Made by a program: the position numbers and the translations under genes. From assembly GCF_001908235.1 (NCBI RefSeq), contig NZ_LGHK01000022.1, positions 62,001-126,000 of the forward strand: a DNA stretch of 64,000 nt. Direction: 5' to 3'. How positions within the stretch are numbered: position 1 is the stretch's first letter; each line of letters starts with the position of its first letter. The DNA comes from Bradyrhizobium sp. NAS96.2. Its GTDB lineage: Bacteria > Pseudomonadota > Alphaproteobacteria > Rhizobiales > Xanthobacteraceae. Under the pieces are notes generated by a model. It saw only the letters and a list, made by a program, of their open reading frames with translations. It had not been told where the DNA came from and did not search any database. Below, one piece after another: positions 19,032-28,486 of the stretch.

Positions 19032-20260
19032 TGTGGAGTCCTTTCAGGTTCATTCGAAACCTCATACTTCAGGGAGCTCCCTAATGCTCCTGGCATCCCG
19101 CAGATCGCCTGCTCCCAATCTTCGCCGTCGAAAACCTCTACGCTTACACTTTCAATGGTCGTTCTATCTAGGCATTGAACATTTACGCTGAATCCTGAAG
19201 GATTTGATCGCGGCCGATAAAATGGCTTTACACCACAAACCCGACAAAATGTGTGCTGGGCGATATTCTTGTTAAACCGGTACGTAGTGAGGAATTCTTC
19301 ACCGCACTCGATGCTCAGGTTGTCGCCAGGAACGAGCATGTGCAAGAATCCGGACATTCGGCAGATTGAACAATTGCACTTCACCGCGGAGATCTTTTCT
19401 GGCGCTCGGACGTGAAACTTGACACATCCACAATGACAGCGGCCACGGTGTAGGACCTGCGGACGACTATCTCCGTCAAGTTGACGAATTCGGATCAGAT
19501 TGCGGCACCACTCCAAGCTGACGCTATACGCACGATCGAATACATCCAAGAAACGATCATTGTCGCCGGCGGAGACCAGTTCGCTAACGAGCCTGCTCGT
19601 CATCTCTGCATGATATTTCTCTGCGGGATCGTAGCCCCCCACATGGATCCGGAAATAATCGAGATCCTCGGGCCGCACATCAAAGGCATTGACTATGGTG
19701 GTCCAGAGCGACTGGATCATTTCCGCAGCATGTAGCTCGAACGCGACCATATGAGCGCAACGCGCTATGGGGTCCCTCGACGCCAAACCATGATACAGCG
19801 CGCGCAGGTACCTTTTGGTTGTGGTGCTGTAGTTTGGCTGTATTGCTCGACCAAGTAGCCGCGACGCATCTCTTCTAAACAGCTTTGAGTGAAAGTTTTC
19901 TGTGTCCAGAATATCCGGTAGCGCAGCGTTGCCGCCTTCAAGAATCCGACTATGGCCTCCCGTCTCATCCCAGCAGATGAAATTCGCGACCACGCTGGTC
20001 ATCTCGACGTCCCGCGGAAGGTCTCGATTTTGTTGCATTGCGTCGAATATGAGCTCTTTTTGCGACCCCGCTTGCAAGTACGGGAACGCTTGTGACATCG
20101 CGAAATATTCAGGTAATAGCCCGACTAGCTCATCTTTGGACATCCCCGCAGCGAACGGATGCGGGCCGAACACAGCCCGGGCTCGGTCACCCAAGTACTG
20201 GTCGACCGGTCTCTCTGAACCCTTATGCAGTTTAAAACGAGAAACATGGGAAGACGTCAT
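19028..20260 (-). CDS. Haem-oxygenase-like diiron oxidase fused to a GFA/CENP-V domain
   Basis: The 410-residue protein has two parts. Residues about 30-260 resemble haem-oxygenase-like diiron oxidases, with candidate iron ligands in ICWDETGGHSR, ENFHSKLFRR, AFELHAAEM and FRIHVGGYDPAEKYHAEM. Members of this group carry out N-oxygenation, C-C cleavage or desaturation. Residues about 270-395 form a GFA (glutathione-dependent formaldehyde-activating, CENP-V) domain with zinc cysteines in RGRCHCGCVKF, KCNCSICRMSG and HTFCRVCGVKPF. I know of no common protein that joins these two domains. The GFA part could bind a released one-carbon or thiol adduct, but that is inference. The gene is first in a two-gene unit with the 2OG oxygenase. 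The region upstream shows no NolA box. Confidence 0.85.
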   Translation of the reverse strand: MTSSHVSRFKLHKGSERPVDQYLGDRARAVFGPHPFAAGMSKDELVGLLPEYFAMSQAFPYLQAGSQKELIFDAMQQNRDLPRDVEMTSVVANFICWDETGGHSRILEGGNAALPDILDTENFHSKLFRRDASRLLGRAIQPNYSTTTKRYLRALYHGLASRDPIARCAHMVAFELHAAEMIQSLWTTIVNAFDVRPEDLDYFRIHVGGYDPAEKYHAEMTSRLVSELVSAGDNDRFLDVFDRAYSVSLEWCRNLIRIRQLDGDSRPQVLHRGRCHCGCVKFHVRAPEKISAVKCNCSICRMSGFLHMLVPGDNLSIECGEEFLTTYRFNKNIAQHTFCRVCGVKPFYRPRSNPSGFSVNVQCLDRTTIESVSVEVFDGEDWEQAICGMPGALGSSLKYEVSNEPERTPQ

Positions 20261-21083
20261 TTAGACACCGGCTATGCTGGGAGAACGTTCGTTGGACGAA
20301 AGGAGCTAATAGTAGCGAACTGACATGTGCTGACGTTTTCCCAACAGCCCGTGCAGCGCTGAATGTCTGCAAGGCGTGGTTTCCATTTCCGTCTTGTATG
20401 TTCGACCTTCCTTTAGACTGCTGCTTGCTCCAGATCAGGTAGCCAGCACCGCTGGTGTAATCTGCGAGATAGTCGACTTCCGATGCCGCTTGTCGCGGAG
20501 TGTCTGAGTGACGACATGTTGCTTTTCCATCAACGGACTTGAAAACAGTTGCGCGTGTTGGGGCACGGATCCAAGGAAAGGAGAGCATCGCTCATCTTGC
20601 GAGTCTGCGTACACTCATCCCCCCTCGGCGTGGCTGCATTCACTTAGCAACCGCCTAGCAACCGCCGTGCCAGCGTTGTCCTTGTTCCTTAAGCCTACGC
20701 CGAGAACTTGCGGCCGACCGATACGCCAGGTGTTTTGAAGCTGACAGGATTGTCCAATGGCTAGAAACCAACAACGATCGCAACAACTGTTGGCAATTCT
20801 CCTTCGTGGCTGGCTTAGCCATGAAGATTGGTCTGATGGCGGATCGGCCTATCCTGAAGATCGGCTTATGCTCCGCCCGGTCCGCGGCCGGTTCCTCGCA
20901 AAAGCATGCAACAACCTTTAAAAAATCTGTGCACCCGCGCGGCAGTCGCCGAAAATATGCCGAAAAGATCGGGCGCTTTCGGGTCGGTCGTAGTGTCTAT
21001 AATGAGAGATTCCGGCCTAAGTCGCAGTTGGGCTGGCGTGAAGATTTCCGCAACCGGCCATTTCAAACGGGGAGGAACTCGCA
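20261..21083. other. Gap without a convincing gene
   Basis: About 820 bp between the divergent diiron gene and the symporter gene. A 118-codon minus-strand frame (20232-20588) overlaps the diiron gene start and has no recognisable domain. No -24/-12 promoter was found here. Confidence 0.4.
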
Positions 21084-22439
21084 GTGCCACACATGTCCAT
21101 CGTTCAGGGACCCATGGTGAAATCGCGCATCGGCGCAATCTTGCGTGCGACCAGCGGCAATTTTCTGGAGCAGTTCGACTTTTTTCTGTTTGGCTTTTAC
21201 GCCAGCGCCATTGGGAAGGCATTCTTCCCGTCCGAGAGCGAAACGGCTTCGCTGCTCAACACCTTCGGCGTGTTCTGGCTGGGCGCCTTGATGCGTCCGG
21301 TCGGCGCGATCGTGCTCGGAGCCTATATTGACAAGATCGGCCGCCGGAAAGGTCTGATTGTCACGCTCTCAATCATGGCAATCGGCACTGTGATCATCGC
21401 CTTTTGTCCCAGTTACGCGACGATCGGCATTGCCGCCCCCATTATCGTGCTAGTCGGACGGCTGCTGCAGGGCTTTTCAGCTGGCGTCGAAGTTGGCGGC
21501 GTCTCGGTCTACCTGTCGGAAATTGCAGCTCCGGGCAAGCGTGGTTTCTACACCTCGTTCCAGTCTTCCAGCCAGCAGGTTGCGATCTTTGTCGCGGCGA
21601 TCGTCGGCTACGCGCTGAACGAATCGATGTCGGCGGAAACAGTAGCTGCCTGGGGCTGGCGCATCCCGTTCTTTATGGGTTGCCTCATTATTCCCCTTAT
21701 CTTCTTCCTGCGCCGGACGCTGGAGGAAACGCCAGAATTTCTGACCATGAAGAAGCATCCTACGGCCCGCGAGGTCTTTGCCTCGGCGCTCACCAATTGG
21801 CGCGTCATCATTCTCGGCATGATGATCGCGATCTTGACTACGACAACGTTTTATTTCGTTACAGTCTACACGCCCACATTCGGCAGGAACGTCTTGAAGC
21901 TATCCAGCCAGGACGCTCTCTTGGTGACGCTTTTGGTTGCTGTCAGCAACTTCATCTGGAATCCAATTGGCGGCGCCGTCTCCGATCGAATCGGCCGCAA
22001 GCCGGTTTTGCTAACCATTGCCGGCCTTGCGTTGGTGACCACCTACCCGGCCTTGCACTGGTTGGTGAGCGCACCCACTTTCGGCAAGATGTTGGCAGTA
22101 GCAATGATGTTCTCGTTCTATTTTGGCATCTATAGCGGCACTATGCTGGGCGCTCTTGTTGAGATTGTGCCGTCGCATGTGCGCACTACCTGCTTCTCTC
22201 TGGCTTTCGCACTCGCGGCCGCATTGTTTGGCACGTTTACGCCACTCGCCTCGACTTGGTTAATCGACCGAACGGATGACAAGGCTTCGCCCGGCTTTTG
22301 GCTGATGTTTGCAGCCCTGCTCGGCATCATCGCAGCACTTACCGTCTATCCAGGGACCGCTAAGCCATCGAAAGTTGCGAAACCATCCCGGTCTGAACGG
22401 CCGGGCAGGGCTTTAAGCGTACACGCCACACCACGCTAG
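21084..22439 (+). CDS. Citrate/tricarboxylate:proton symporter, MFS family
   Basis: The 451-residue product has twelve hydrophobic segments and the metabolite:H+ symporter hallmarks: [19 protein letters not shown] in segment 1, the loop motif [17 protein letters not shown] near residue 70, a second copy [16 protein letters not shown] near residue 292, and [19 protein letters not shown] typical of citrate and tricarballylate carriers. It would import a di- or tricarboxylate with protons across the inner membrane. The GTG start follows GGGGAGGAACTCGCA. It sits alone between the oxygenase unit and fixA. Carbon supply to bacteroids is a plausible role, but citrate specificity is a family-level guess. 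Confidence 0.88.
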   Translation: MPHMSIVQGPMVKSRIGAILRATSGNFLEQFDFFLFGFYASAIGKAFFPSESETASLLNTFGVFWLGALMRPVGAIVLGAYIDKIGRRKGLIVTLSIMAIGTVIIAFCPSYATIGIAAPIIVLVGRLLQGFSAGVEVGGVSVYLSEIAAPGKRGFYTSFQSSSQQVAIFVAAIVGYALNESMSAETVAAWGWRIPFFMGCLIIPLIFFLRRTLEETPEFLTMKKHPTAREVFASALTNWRVIILGMMIAILTTTTFYFVTVYTPTFGRNVLKLSSQDALLVTLLVAVSNFIWNPIGGAVSDRIGRKPVLLTIAGLALVTTYPALHWLVSAPTFGKMLAVAMMFSFYFGIYSGTMLGALVEIVPSHVRTTCFSLAFALAAALFGTFTPLASTWLIDRTDDKASPGFWLMFAALLGIIAALTVYPGTAKPSKVAKPSRSERPGRALSVHATPR

Positions 22440-22604
22440 CATCGCCATGGTCGACGCTTTCCTGGTTTCCGGCGCAATCCGGCCCCGACCATTGCTATCG
22501 ACCTCTTGGTTTCGATCAGGCCCTCTCATTCCTGGCAGTGGTGTCCCCTCAGCGGGCGAGCCGTGTGCTCTAATAGCATTTGATCGTCGCCAACGTCCTC
22601 GAGA

Positions 22605-23447
22605 TCAGGCATCTCGTGCCAGTGTCGCAAGGTCAGTTTCAAGCTTTGGTTGATGCTTGAAGATGGCATCGATCAACGCTTGCGCCGGCTGCTCGCCGGC
22701 CTCCACCAGCGCCGCCTTCTCAGCGCGCGCAGAGGGGGCAAACACCCGCTTGACGACGGTCGGGGAGCCCTTGAGACCGCACCTGGAGAGGTCTTCGACA
22801 CCAGCATCTTGCGCGCTCCATTTCACGATTGGCACGCGAGCGGCACGCAATGCATCGGGCATGGCACCGCGGCGAATTTGGTTGGTCGCCTCCAGCATAG
22901 TGATGAGACACGGCAATCTGGTGTGCAGGACCTGGACACCGCCCTCGGAGCGCCGCTCCGCTTCAATAGTACGCGCGGTAAGATCCAGGGCTTTGACCTT
23001 GGCGACATAGGTCAACTGCAGCACGCCAAGCCGTTTAGCGATGCCGGGGCCAACCTGCGCGGTGTCCCCGTCGATCGTCTGCTTGCCGGTAAAGATGAGG
23101 TCTGGCATACCATATTCCTTAGCGATCTTTCGGATGGCAGTTGCCAGTGCGTAAGTTGTTGCCAGCGTGTCGGAGCCCGCGAAGCAGCGGTCGGTGAGCA
23201 GAACGGCACGATCGGCGCCAAAGGTCAGCGCCTTGCGTAGGGAATCCTCCGCTGAGGGGGGGCCCATTGTAAGTACGGTGATTTCGCCGCCAAACTGATC
23301 GCGCAGCTGCAGCGCGGCCTCCAGCGCGAAGAGGTCGTACGGATTGATGATAGTCGGCACGCCCTGACGCATGATCGTATTAGTCACCGGGTGCACGCGG
23401 ATCTGCGCGGAGTCAGGGACCTGCTTGATGCAGACGACACTGTGCAT
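22605..23447 (-). CDS. fixA: Electron-transfer flavoprotein beta-type subunit FixA
   Basis: FixA pairs with FixB as an electron-bifurcating flavoprotein that supplies low-potential electrons to nitrogenase. The 280-residue product has the ETF-beta family pattern: CIKQVPDSAQIRVHP at the N-terminus, NPYDLFALEAALQLRDQFGG, LTMGPPSAEDSLRKALTFGADRAVLL, LIFTGKQTIDGDTAQVGPGIAKRLG. The ATG follows CTGGAGGAGCAT. fixB, fixC and fixX are not in the window; in B. japonicum fixA is likewise apart from fixBCX. A sigma-54 promoter lies 38 bp upstream and nifA is the next gene upstream on the same strand, so NifA control is expected. Confidence 0.96.
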   Translation of the reverse strand: MHSVVCIKQVPDSAQIRVHPVTNTIMRQGVPTIINPYDLFALEAALQLRDQFGGEITVLTMGPPSAEDSLRKALTFGADRAVLLTDRCFAGSDTLATTYALATAIRKIAKEYGMPDLIFTGKQTIDGDTAQVGPGIAKRLGVLQLTYVAKVKALDLTARTIEAERRSEGGVQVLHTRLPCLITMLEATNQIRRGAMPDALRAARVPIVKWSAQDAGVEDLSRCGLKGSPTVVKRVFAPSARAEKAALVEAGEQPAQALIDAIFKHQPKLETDLATLARDA

Positions 23448-23956
23448 ATGCTCCTCCAGAAGCTGCTAGCCTGACGAAGAGAACAGCAAGTGTCATACCA
23501 ACGCGCGAAGGCTCATACTTGACGTCAAAGGCAATGACTTAAACGAAACGCCAGTACTGCCGCCTCGCGTTCGCCGACGAAATAAACTTGACATTCATGG
23601 TTGCTGCGACAGCGTCTTGTAACGACATGGTGCGTGGCCAATCTGATCGAGGAGAGCTTAATCTAACGAAAGGCGCTTCTATCCCGAGTCAATCCAGACG
23701 CAGAATCGACCCGCCGCAGCGGGTTCAGCGCCTAGGCCCCTGGATCCTCACCCAATTTCCAGCGGATGGCGCCTTGCACGGCGAGGAGCAAGTCGATCGC
23801 TCGTGGACCTCGTGCACTCTCCTGTACACCTGACTAGCACGGCATCGTCGATCATGACCAAATTCGGCGCCACACACCGGGCGCATCCGATCTTGCACAC
23901 GATTGTCATGGTCACGATCGTTGCGATTGGGATCGGCCGCGAGTCTGATAGCCTGT
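23448..23956. other. Intergenic region between nifA and fixA
   Basis: It holds the fixA -24/-12 promoter and a TTGACGTCAA palindrome near 23518-23527. I found no exact TGT-N10-ACA NifA upstream site in it. Confidence 0.5.
23486..23500 (-). promoter_or_regulatory. Sigma-54 (-24/-12) promoter of fixA
   Basis: On the minus strand the sequence reads TGGTATG-ACAC-TTGC, matching the RpoN consensus TGGCACG-N4-TTGC with GG and GC 10 bp apart. It is about 40 bp ahead of the fixA start. Confidence 0.8.
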
Positions 23957-25705
23957 TCAAAAACGCTTGATCTCGATGCCGTATTTCCTCAGCGCGTAGC
24001 CGATCTGGCGCGGCGTTAATCCAAGCAGGCGTGCTGCCTTGGCCTGTACCCACCCGGATCTTTCCATGGCCGCAATGACCCGCTCACGATCAGTTATCTT
24101 CGCGCCACTTACCAAGGCTGCGCCCGCAGGCGCCAGCGGAGCGAGATCGCCCCCGACAGGCGAGGCTGGCGCAGCAGCTTCTGCTGGCGGCGCTGCGACG
24201 CTCGCGGCCAAGGATGCTCTCGGTCCCGGCTCGTGCGCTATCTCGTCCAATCTGCTCTTCCACAGCACCGCAGACAGACACTGACCATGGCAGCATGCGA
24301 AGTCATTTCTGCCGATCGATGGACCGGGCGCCAGGGTCGCAGTACGCGCGACGCAATTATCGAGCTCGCGGATATTGCCGGGAAAGCCGCACTTCATCAG
24401 CACTTCAATAGCACTCACATCGAAGGTCAGTGCACGGCCGTTCTCGCGGTTGAATTTTTTGAGAAACTCGGCGGCGAGAAGCGGAATATCGCTCCGCCTT
24501 TCACGCAACGGCGGCAGCAGCAAAGGAACAACGCTGACCCGATAATAGAGGTCGGCGCGGAACTCATTTCTTGCCACAGCCTCTTCAAGGTTCTTGTTGG
24601 TCGCGGCAATCACGCGAACATCGACCTTGATTGTCTGGTTACTACCGACACGTTCGAATTCCTGCTCTTGTAGCACCCGCAGCAACTTGGCTTGGAACGA
24701 AGCTGAGATCTCGCCGATTTCGTCCAGGAACAACGTCCCTTTGTCGGCGAGCTCGAAGCGCCCCTTGCGCGAATTGAACGCGCTGGTAAAGGCTCCCTTC
24801 TCATGCCCGAACAATTCGGATTCCAAGACGGTCTCAGGGAGGGCCGCACAATTAAGCTTAACGAAGGGTCGCTTGGCACGCGGCGAGAGCTCGTGAATAG
24901 CTTTGGCGACGAGCTCCTTGCCAGTACCGGACTCGCCTCGTACCAAGACCGTGCTGTTCGATTTGGCTATCACCGCGATCTTCTCCAGCAACGCTCGCAA
25001 TGGCGGGCTGTCGCCAATGATCCCGTCGATATGAACCTTTTTGCGTTCTCGCGGAGGTTGCTTGAACTCTGGCTTCTGCAACCGATCCCTCTCGGTCATC
25101 AACCGCTCGTGGTCGCCCGCAGACATGCGATGTAGCTTCACCGCCTGGCCCACCAGATTCGCGATCATGGCGAGGAAGCGCACGTCGTAATCGAGCCGCC
25201 CGCTCGAGCTTTCATCGAAGATGCGGTCGATAGTCAAAGTACCGACGACTTTCGCATCAATCCGAATAGGAACGCCGATGAACGACACTGATATGTTGTC
25301 GCAGGCTCCGAGCGCATTTACATCCGCAGCACTGAAAGCCGCCTCCGTTGTTACGTTCTCCGCAATCAGCGGTTTATCGGTCGCTACGATATGGTCAATG
25401 GCCTTCTTCGGCAGGCTCATTCGGTAGCGCTCATCGCTACCTTCGCTCCAGCCGGCGCCCACGGTCATGTCCGGCATTCCATCATCGTCGAAGAGCAAGA
25501 CAATGCCGTTTCGCATTTGCACAAACGATTGAAGAAGATTGACGACATTCGCCAACGCAACTTCGAGCCGGCCTGGCGCCGCCAGTACCTTCGATATTTC
25601 GGCAATTCCGGTTAGCGCGCTCTCGCGTGATGACTCAATGGAGACTTCACGGCCGCCCTCGGACTGTGAGATAAGCTTTTCACGTGCGGAAGGGATATGC
25701 AGCAT
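23957..25705 (-). CDS. nifA: Nitrogen-fixation transcription activator NifA
   Basis: NifA activates sigma-54 promoters of nif and fix genes under low oxygen. The 582-residue product has an N-terminal GAF domain (about residues 25-185), a sigma-54 AAA+ domain (ESGTGKELVAKAIHE Walker A, ELFGHEKGAFTSAFNSRKGR, GTLFLDEIGE Walker B) and a C-terminal Fis-type helix-turn-helix (GWVQAKAARLLGLTPRQIG). The oxygen-sensing cysteine motif of rhizobial NifA is complete: Cys439-x11-Cys451-x19-Cys471-x4-Cys476. I start at MLHIPSAREK, which gives the usual Bradyrhizobium length and is preceded by AAGGTG; the frame could begin 12 codons earlier. It follows fixR at 190 bp and both are expected from the fixR promoter. 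Confidence 0.97.
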   Translation of the reverse strand: MLHIPSAREKLISQSEGGREVSIESSRESALTGIAEISKVLAAPGRLEVALANVVNLLQSFVQMRNGIVLLFDDDGMPDMTVGAGWSEGSDERYRMSLPKKAIDHIVATDKPLIAENVTTEAAFSAADVNALGACDNISVSFIGVPIRIDAKVVGTLTIDRIFDESSSGRLDYDVRFLAMIANLVGQAVKLHRMSAGDHERLMTERDRLQKPEFKQPPRERKKVHIDGIIGDSPPLRALLEKIAVIAKSNSTVLVRGESGTGKELVAKAIHELSPRAKRPFVKLNCAALPETVLESELFGHEKGAFTSAFNSRKGRFELADKGTLFLDEIGEISASFQAKLLRVLQEQEFERVGSNQTIKVDVRVIAATNKNLEEAVARNEFRADLYYRVSVVPLLLPPLRERRSDIPLLAAEFLKKFNRENGRALTFDVSAIEVLMKCGFPGNIRELDNCVARTATLAPGPSIGRNDFACCHGQCLSAVLWKSRLDEIAHEPGPRASLAASVAAPPAEAAAPASPVGGDLAPLAPAGAALVSGAKITDRERVIAAMERSGWVQAKAARLLGLTPRQIGYALRKYGIEIKRF

Positions 25706-25894
25706 GACACCTTGTTCGGGTTTGCGAGCTTCGTGTTGCATGTCATTGTCGATCTAGCGTCAATTTTTGACGAGATGACATAGAAAGATGGCATCTTTTC
25801 CTGCACGGCGATCAATTGGATACGCGGATCTGGCGGCAAGCAGGAGTTTCATTGACGTAGCTCAAATCAACTGCAAATTGCCAAGTCTCGCCGA

Positions 25895-26731
25895 CTATAG
25901 GTGTTGCCCACCATTGATCGGCATTTCGGTCCCCGTGACATAGCTTGCCGCATCCGAGCAGAGAAAGAAGATGACCTTAGCCACTTCCTCGGGTGTGCCC
26001 ACGCGGCGCAGGGGGATATTTGGCACAAGACGCGCTTCCGTGTCCGACGACAACATGTCTGTCTTGATCTCTCCGGGCGCGATTGCATTCACACGAATGC
26101 CGTGCGGTGCATAATCATGTGCCATTTCGCGGGTGAGGCTCGCGAGCGCCGCCTTTGACGTCGCATAGGCGCTGCCGGCAAACGGATGGACCCGCGAGCC
26201 CGCGATCGAGGTGACGTTGACAATCGATCCTGACGCGGCCTTCAGCTCGTCGAACAAACCTTGCGCCAGCAGGATCGGCGCCACGAGATTGAGGTGGAAC
26301 ACCCTCATCCACGTTTCGATTGATGTGGTCAACGAGGTCAGCCGGGCGCCATCTGACGTTTTCGGTGAAGTTCCAGCGTTATTGATTAATGCGTGCAACG
26401 GTGCACCCGCGAGGCGCTTTTTCACCTCGGCGATCGCGCGGGGCAGTATTCGATGGTCACTGAGGTCGACCTGCAGATGGTCGTCGGCTCCTGACTCCCA
26501 AGGGCAGCGCCCGCCATCGAACGGTTGACGAGCACATGAAATGATGCGCCATCCCGCTTCCGAAAATAGCTTGGCGGTGGCGTGACCGATACCGCGGGAC
26601 GCGCCGGTCAGAAACAGTGTCTTCCGTTCTGCGTGCTGGACGCACGCCGTCTCGGCGTGAAACCGACGGCCTACGTCCACCGCCGACCCCGCACCGGCCA
26701 CCGTGTTGCCGTTTGGTAGATCGATAAGCAA
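25895..26731 (-). CDS. fixR: FixR, short-chain dehydrogenase/reductase
   Basis: The 278-residue product is a classical SDR with TGASRGIGHATAKLF (cofactor loop), NNAG, and SAYATSKAA (catalytic Tyr-x3-Lys), followed by PGEIKTDML. FixR is the first gene of the fixR-nifA operon of B. japonicum; its enzymatic role is unknown. I place the start at the TTG at 26731 (MLIDLPNGN), which follows GGGAGGTGCC and gives exactly the FixR length known for B. japonicum; the open frame extends upstream to 27001 but would then include the promoter. The operon promoter with a RegR-type site lies directly ahead. Confidence 0.92.
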   Translation of the reverse strand: MLIDLPNGNTVAGAGSAVDVGRRFHAETACVQHAERKTLFLTGASRGIGHATAKLFSEAGWRIISCARQPFDGGRCPWESGADDHLQVDLSDHRILPRAIAEVKKRLAGAPLHALINNAGTSPKTSDGARLTSLTTSIETWMRVFHLNLVAPILLAQGLFDELKAASGSIVNVTSIAGSRVHPFAGSAYATSKAALASLTREMAHDYAPHGIRVNAIAPGEIKTDMLSSDTEARLVPNIPLRRVGTPEEVAKVIFFLCSDAASYVTGTEMPINGGQHL

Positions 26732-26770
26732 GGGGCACCTCCCATCCTCTAGTCGCGCCCACGCGCACGC

Positions 26771-26786
26771 TGCAGGATTTGGGCCA
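26771..26786 (-). promoter_or_regulatory. Sigma-54 (-24/-12) promoter of fixR-nifA
   Basis: The minus strand reads TGGCCCAAATCCTGCA, with GG and GC 10 bp apart. A start about 12 bp downstream gives a leader of roughly 30 bases to the TTG of fixR. In B. japonicum this operon is known to have a RpoN promoter here overlapped by a second promoter. Confidence 0.78.
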
Positions 26787-26816
26787 CTGCGATGACGCGG
26801 AATGCTTGGCAGTTTC

Positions 26817-26831
26817 GCGGCCAAATGTCTC
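26817..26831 (-). promoter_or_regulatory. RegR-type binding site ahead of fixR
   Basis: The minus strand reads GAGACATTTGGCCGC, fully matching the RegR box GNGRCRTTNNGNCGC. Its centre is about 40 bp upstream of the -24 element, i.e. near -65, where the redox regulator RegR binds the fixR upstream activator in B. japonicum. Confidence 0.75.
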
Positions 26832-27255
26832 GTTCTGTCGGATTCCAGACACTTCCCGTTTGCTTTCCGACAGCAGCAACGCTTGATCTGGCGAGCCTGG
26901 CCTAGTGTACACTCAACTGTGAACATGCGTTGCGACACCGCGTGTCGCGGATTCTCAAGAATTAACCAACCGAGCCGCGGTGCTGCTTGATTCCTCCGCA
27001 CCGCCCACGGACGATCTCAACGAATGAGTTGGTCAGATGGCTGCAGCCTCTGATCCCGGCGCTCGCTTTAAGCTACCCCTCATATTACTAAACAATGTGC
27101 GGAATAAAATTCTAGTCGAGAACTCCACCGGGAACCAGCATCCTGTTCTTCAAATGGATCATCAGTTGACGTGACGGAGAATCTGACGTGACCCACTTGC
27201 TAGGTGAGCTTCGTCCGCGACGGGCCACAACTGGTACAGGCCTTCATCATTTGCT

Positions 27256-28257
27256 TTAGCGGGAGGGATCGACCAAATTCAAGCTTTCACGGAACTCGAG
27301 ATCTCCAGATAGTTCCTCAATCACGGTTATCCGACTCGGATCGTTCAAATCGAACTCAAAAATCCGCGGCACGAAGAGGCGGGCATAACGCGTAAACGCG
27401 CTCGTTGGCGGGAAGCGGATCACGGTGTCGCAGCGCGCGAGGAGATACATCTCGATGAGAGCGGAGACGCCACCATCGACCCCGAGCGCCGGACTGTGCA
27501 AGGGGCCGGCCTGCTGGGTGAGAAAGTGCTTTGGGATAGTCATGAGATCAGGAAACGCGGCCGTGAGCCGCTCAAGCACTTGCGCGCTGTCCGTGCATAA
27601 AAGCACCTTCACGGGCTTGGGATGCGGAGATTCCTTTGCCTTGTGAATGGCCATGCATACTTGCTGCAGCGCGAATTCCGGATCGGCCCAGTATGGAGTA
27701 TGCCCCATGATATCTTCGCCGTTGCCGTGCCGCACATGAACGCCGATTATGCTATGTCCCGCAAACTGATCTCGATAGATGGCGTCGATCCGCCTCTGGA
27801 TTTCAGACCGAGGCCGGACGCTCCGAAAGATCTGTCGTTCGGCATCTTCATCGCACCCCCACATCAAGCAGGCGTCACACACCACCGTGTTGGCCTCGCA
27901 ATCAGCTTGGCTTTCAAACAGCTGACGCAGTTCGTCACGCTCTCGGAAAATTTGTTCATCTGGACGGAAGATGCTGTCGATCGATGGCTTATTCCACCAC
28001 CCTGGAAAGAATGGGCCGGGGAACGAGAATTGATTGATCTGATCATCGCAGATGACCCGTACGCCAGCAATGTCGTGAATCGGTTCAAAGAACACCGAAA
28101 AGGCGTTCACGAATGGCTGATCGAGATAACAGGAGCCCCGCCAGTCGATAGCGAGCGTCCGATTGGTTCGCTTCGCATAACTCCAAGCCGCCGCCAGCGA
28201 CCACAGGCAATCGCCGAACCCCGTACGTCGGCGAGAAACCACGAATCGCTGATTCAT
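27256..28257 (-). CDS. nodZ: Nod factor alpha-1,6-fucosyltransferase NodZ
   Basis: NodZ adds fucose from GDP-fucose to the reducing-end N-acetylglucosamine of the Nod factor. The product carries RRRTGFGDCLWSLAAAWSYA at the N-terminus, TLAIDWRGSCYLDQPF, the GDP-fucose motif IIGVHVRHGNGEDIMGH near residue 175, and VIRFPPTSAFTRYARL near the end, all hallmarks of NodZ. I start at MNQRFVVSRRRTGFGD (333 residues); the frame extends 27 codons upstream to 28338 without family match. It is last in the nod operon, 229 bp after nolO. Confidence 0.95.
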   Translation of the reverse strand: MNQRFVVSRRRTGFGDCLWSLAAAWSYAKRTNRTLAIDWRGSCYLDQPFVNAFSVFFEPIHDIAGVRVICDDQINQFSFPGPFFPGWWNKPSIDSIFRPDEQIFRERDELRQLFESQADCEANTVVCDACLMWGCDEDAERQIFRSVRPRSEIQRRIDAIYRDQFAGHSIIGVHVRHGNGEDIMGHTPYWADPEFALQQVCMAIHKAKESPHPKPVKVLLCTDSAQVLERLTAAFPDLMTIPKHFLTQQAGPLHSPALGVDGGVSALIEMYLLARCDTVIRFPPTSAFTRYARLFVPRIFEFDLNDPSRITVIEELSGDLEFRESLNLVDPSR

Positions 28258-28486
28258 CGAGCCACTAACCCGCATTAGCCTTGCCTCGTTCCCGGTTACC
28301 GCCTGGATAGCGGCGCATTTACGCCAGACTTTTCTCAATGCTATTGTCGTCGAACGTAATCCAGATCAGTTCCGCTCTACGCTTCACAGCATGGCGCACC
28401 GACTTGTCAGGGCACTCCAGCCTGTTAGCCTGCATCAAACTCAAGCAAGCTTGTGCGACGACGCAGAAAACGCCGTATTCTTCGCC

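Larger units (their letters stand above)
26732..27255. other. Intergenic region between fixR and nodZ
   Basis: Besides the fixR promoter it holds an inverted repeat, GCGACAC-CGC-GTGTCGC, at 26932-26948 and two direct copies of TGACGTGAC at 27167-27175 and 27184-27192 with 17-bp spacing. No gene is supported. Confidence 0.5.

Noticed and set aside
20232..20588. 118-codon minus-strand frame upstream of the diiron-GFA gene
   Set aside because: It runs through the start of the diiron gene in another frame and matches nothing known.
26808..26823. Alternative -24/-12 element TGGCCGCGAAACTGCC upstream of fixR
   Set aside because: It overlaps the RegR-type box; the downstream TGGCCCAAATCCTGCA fits the known spacing between RegR site and promoter better.
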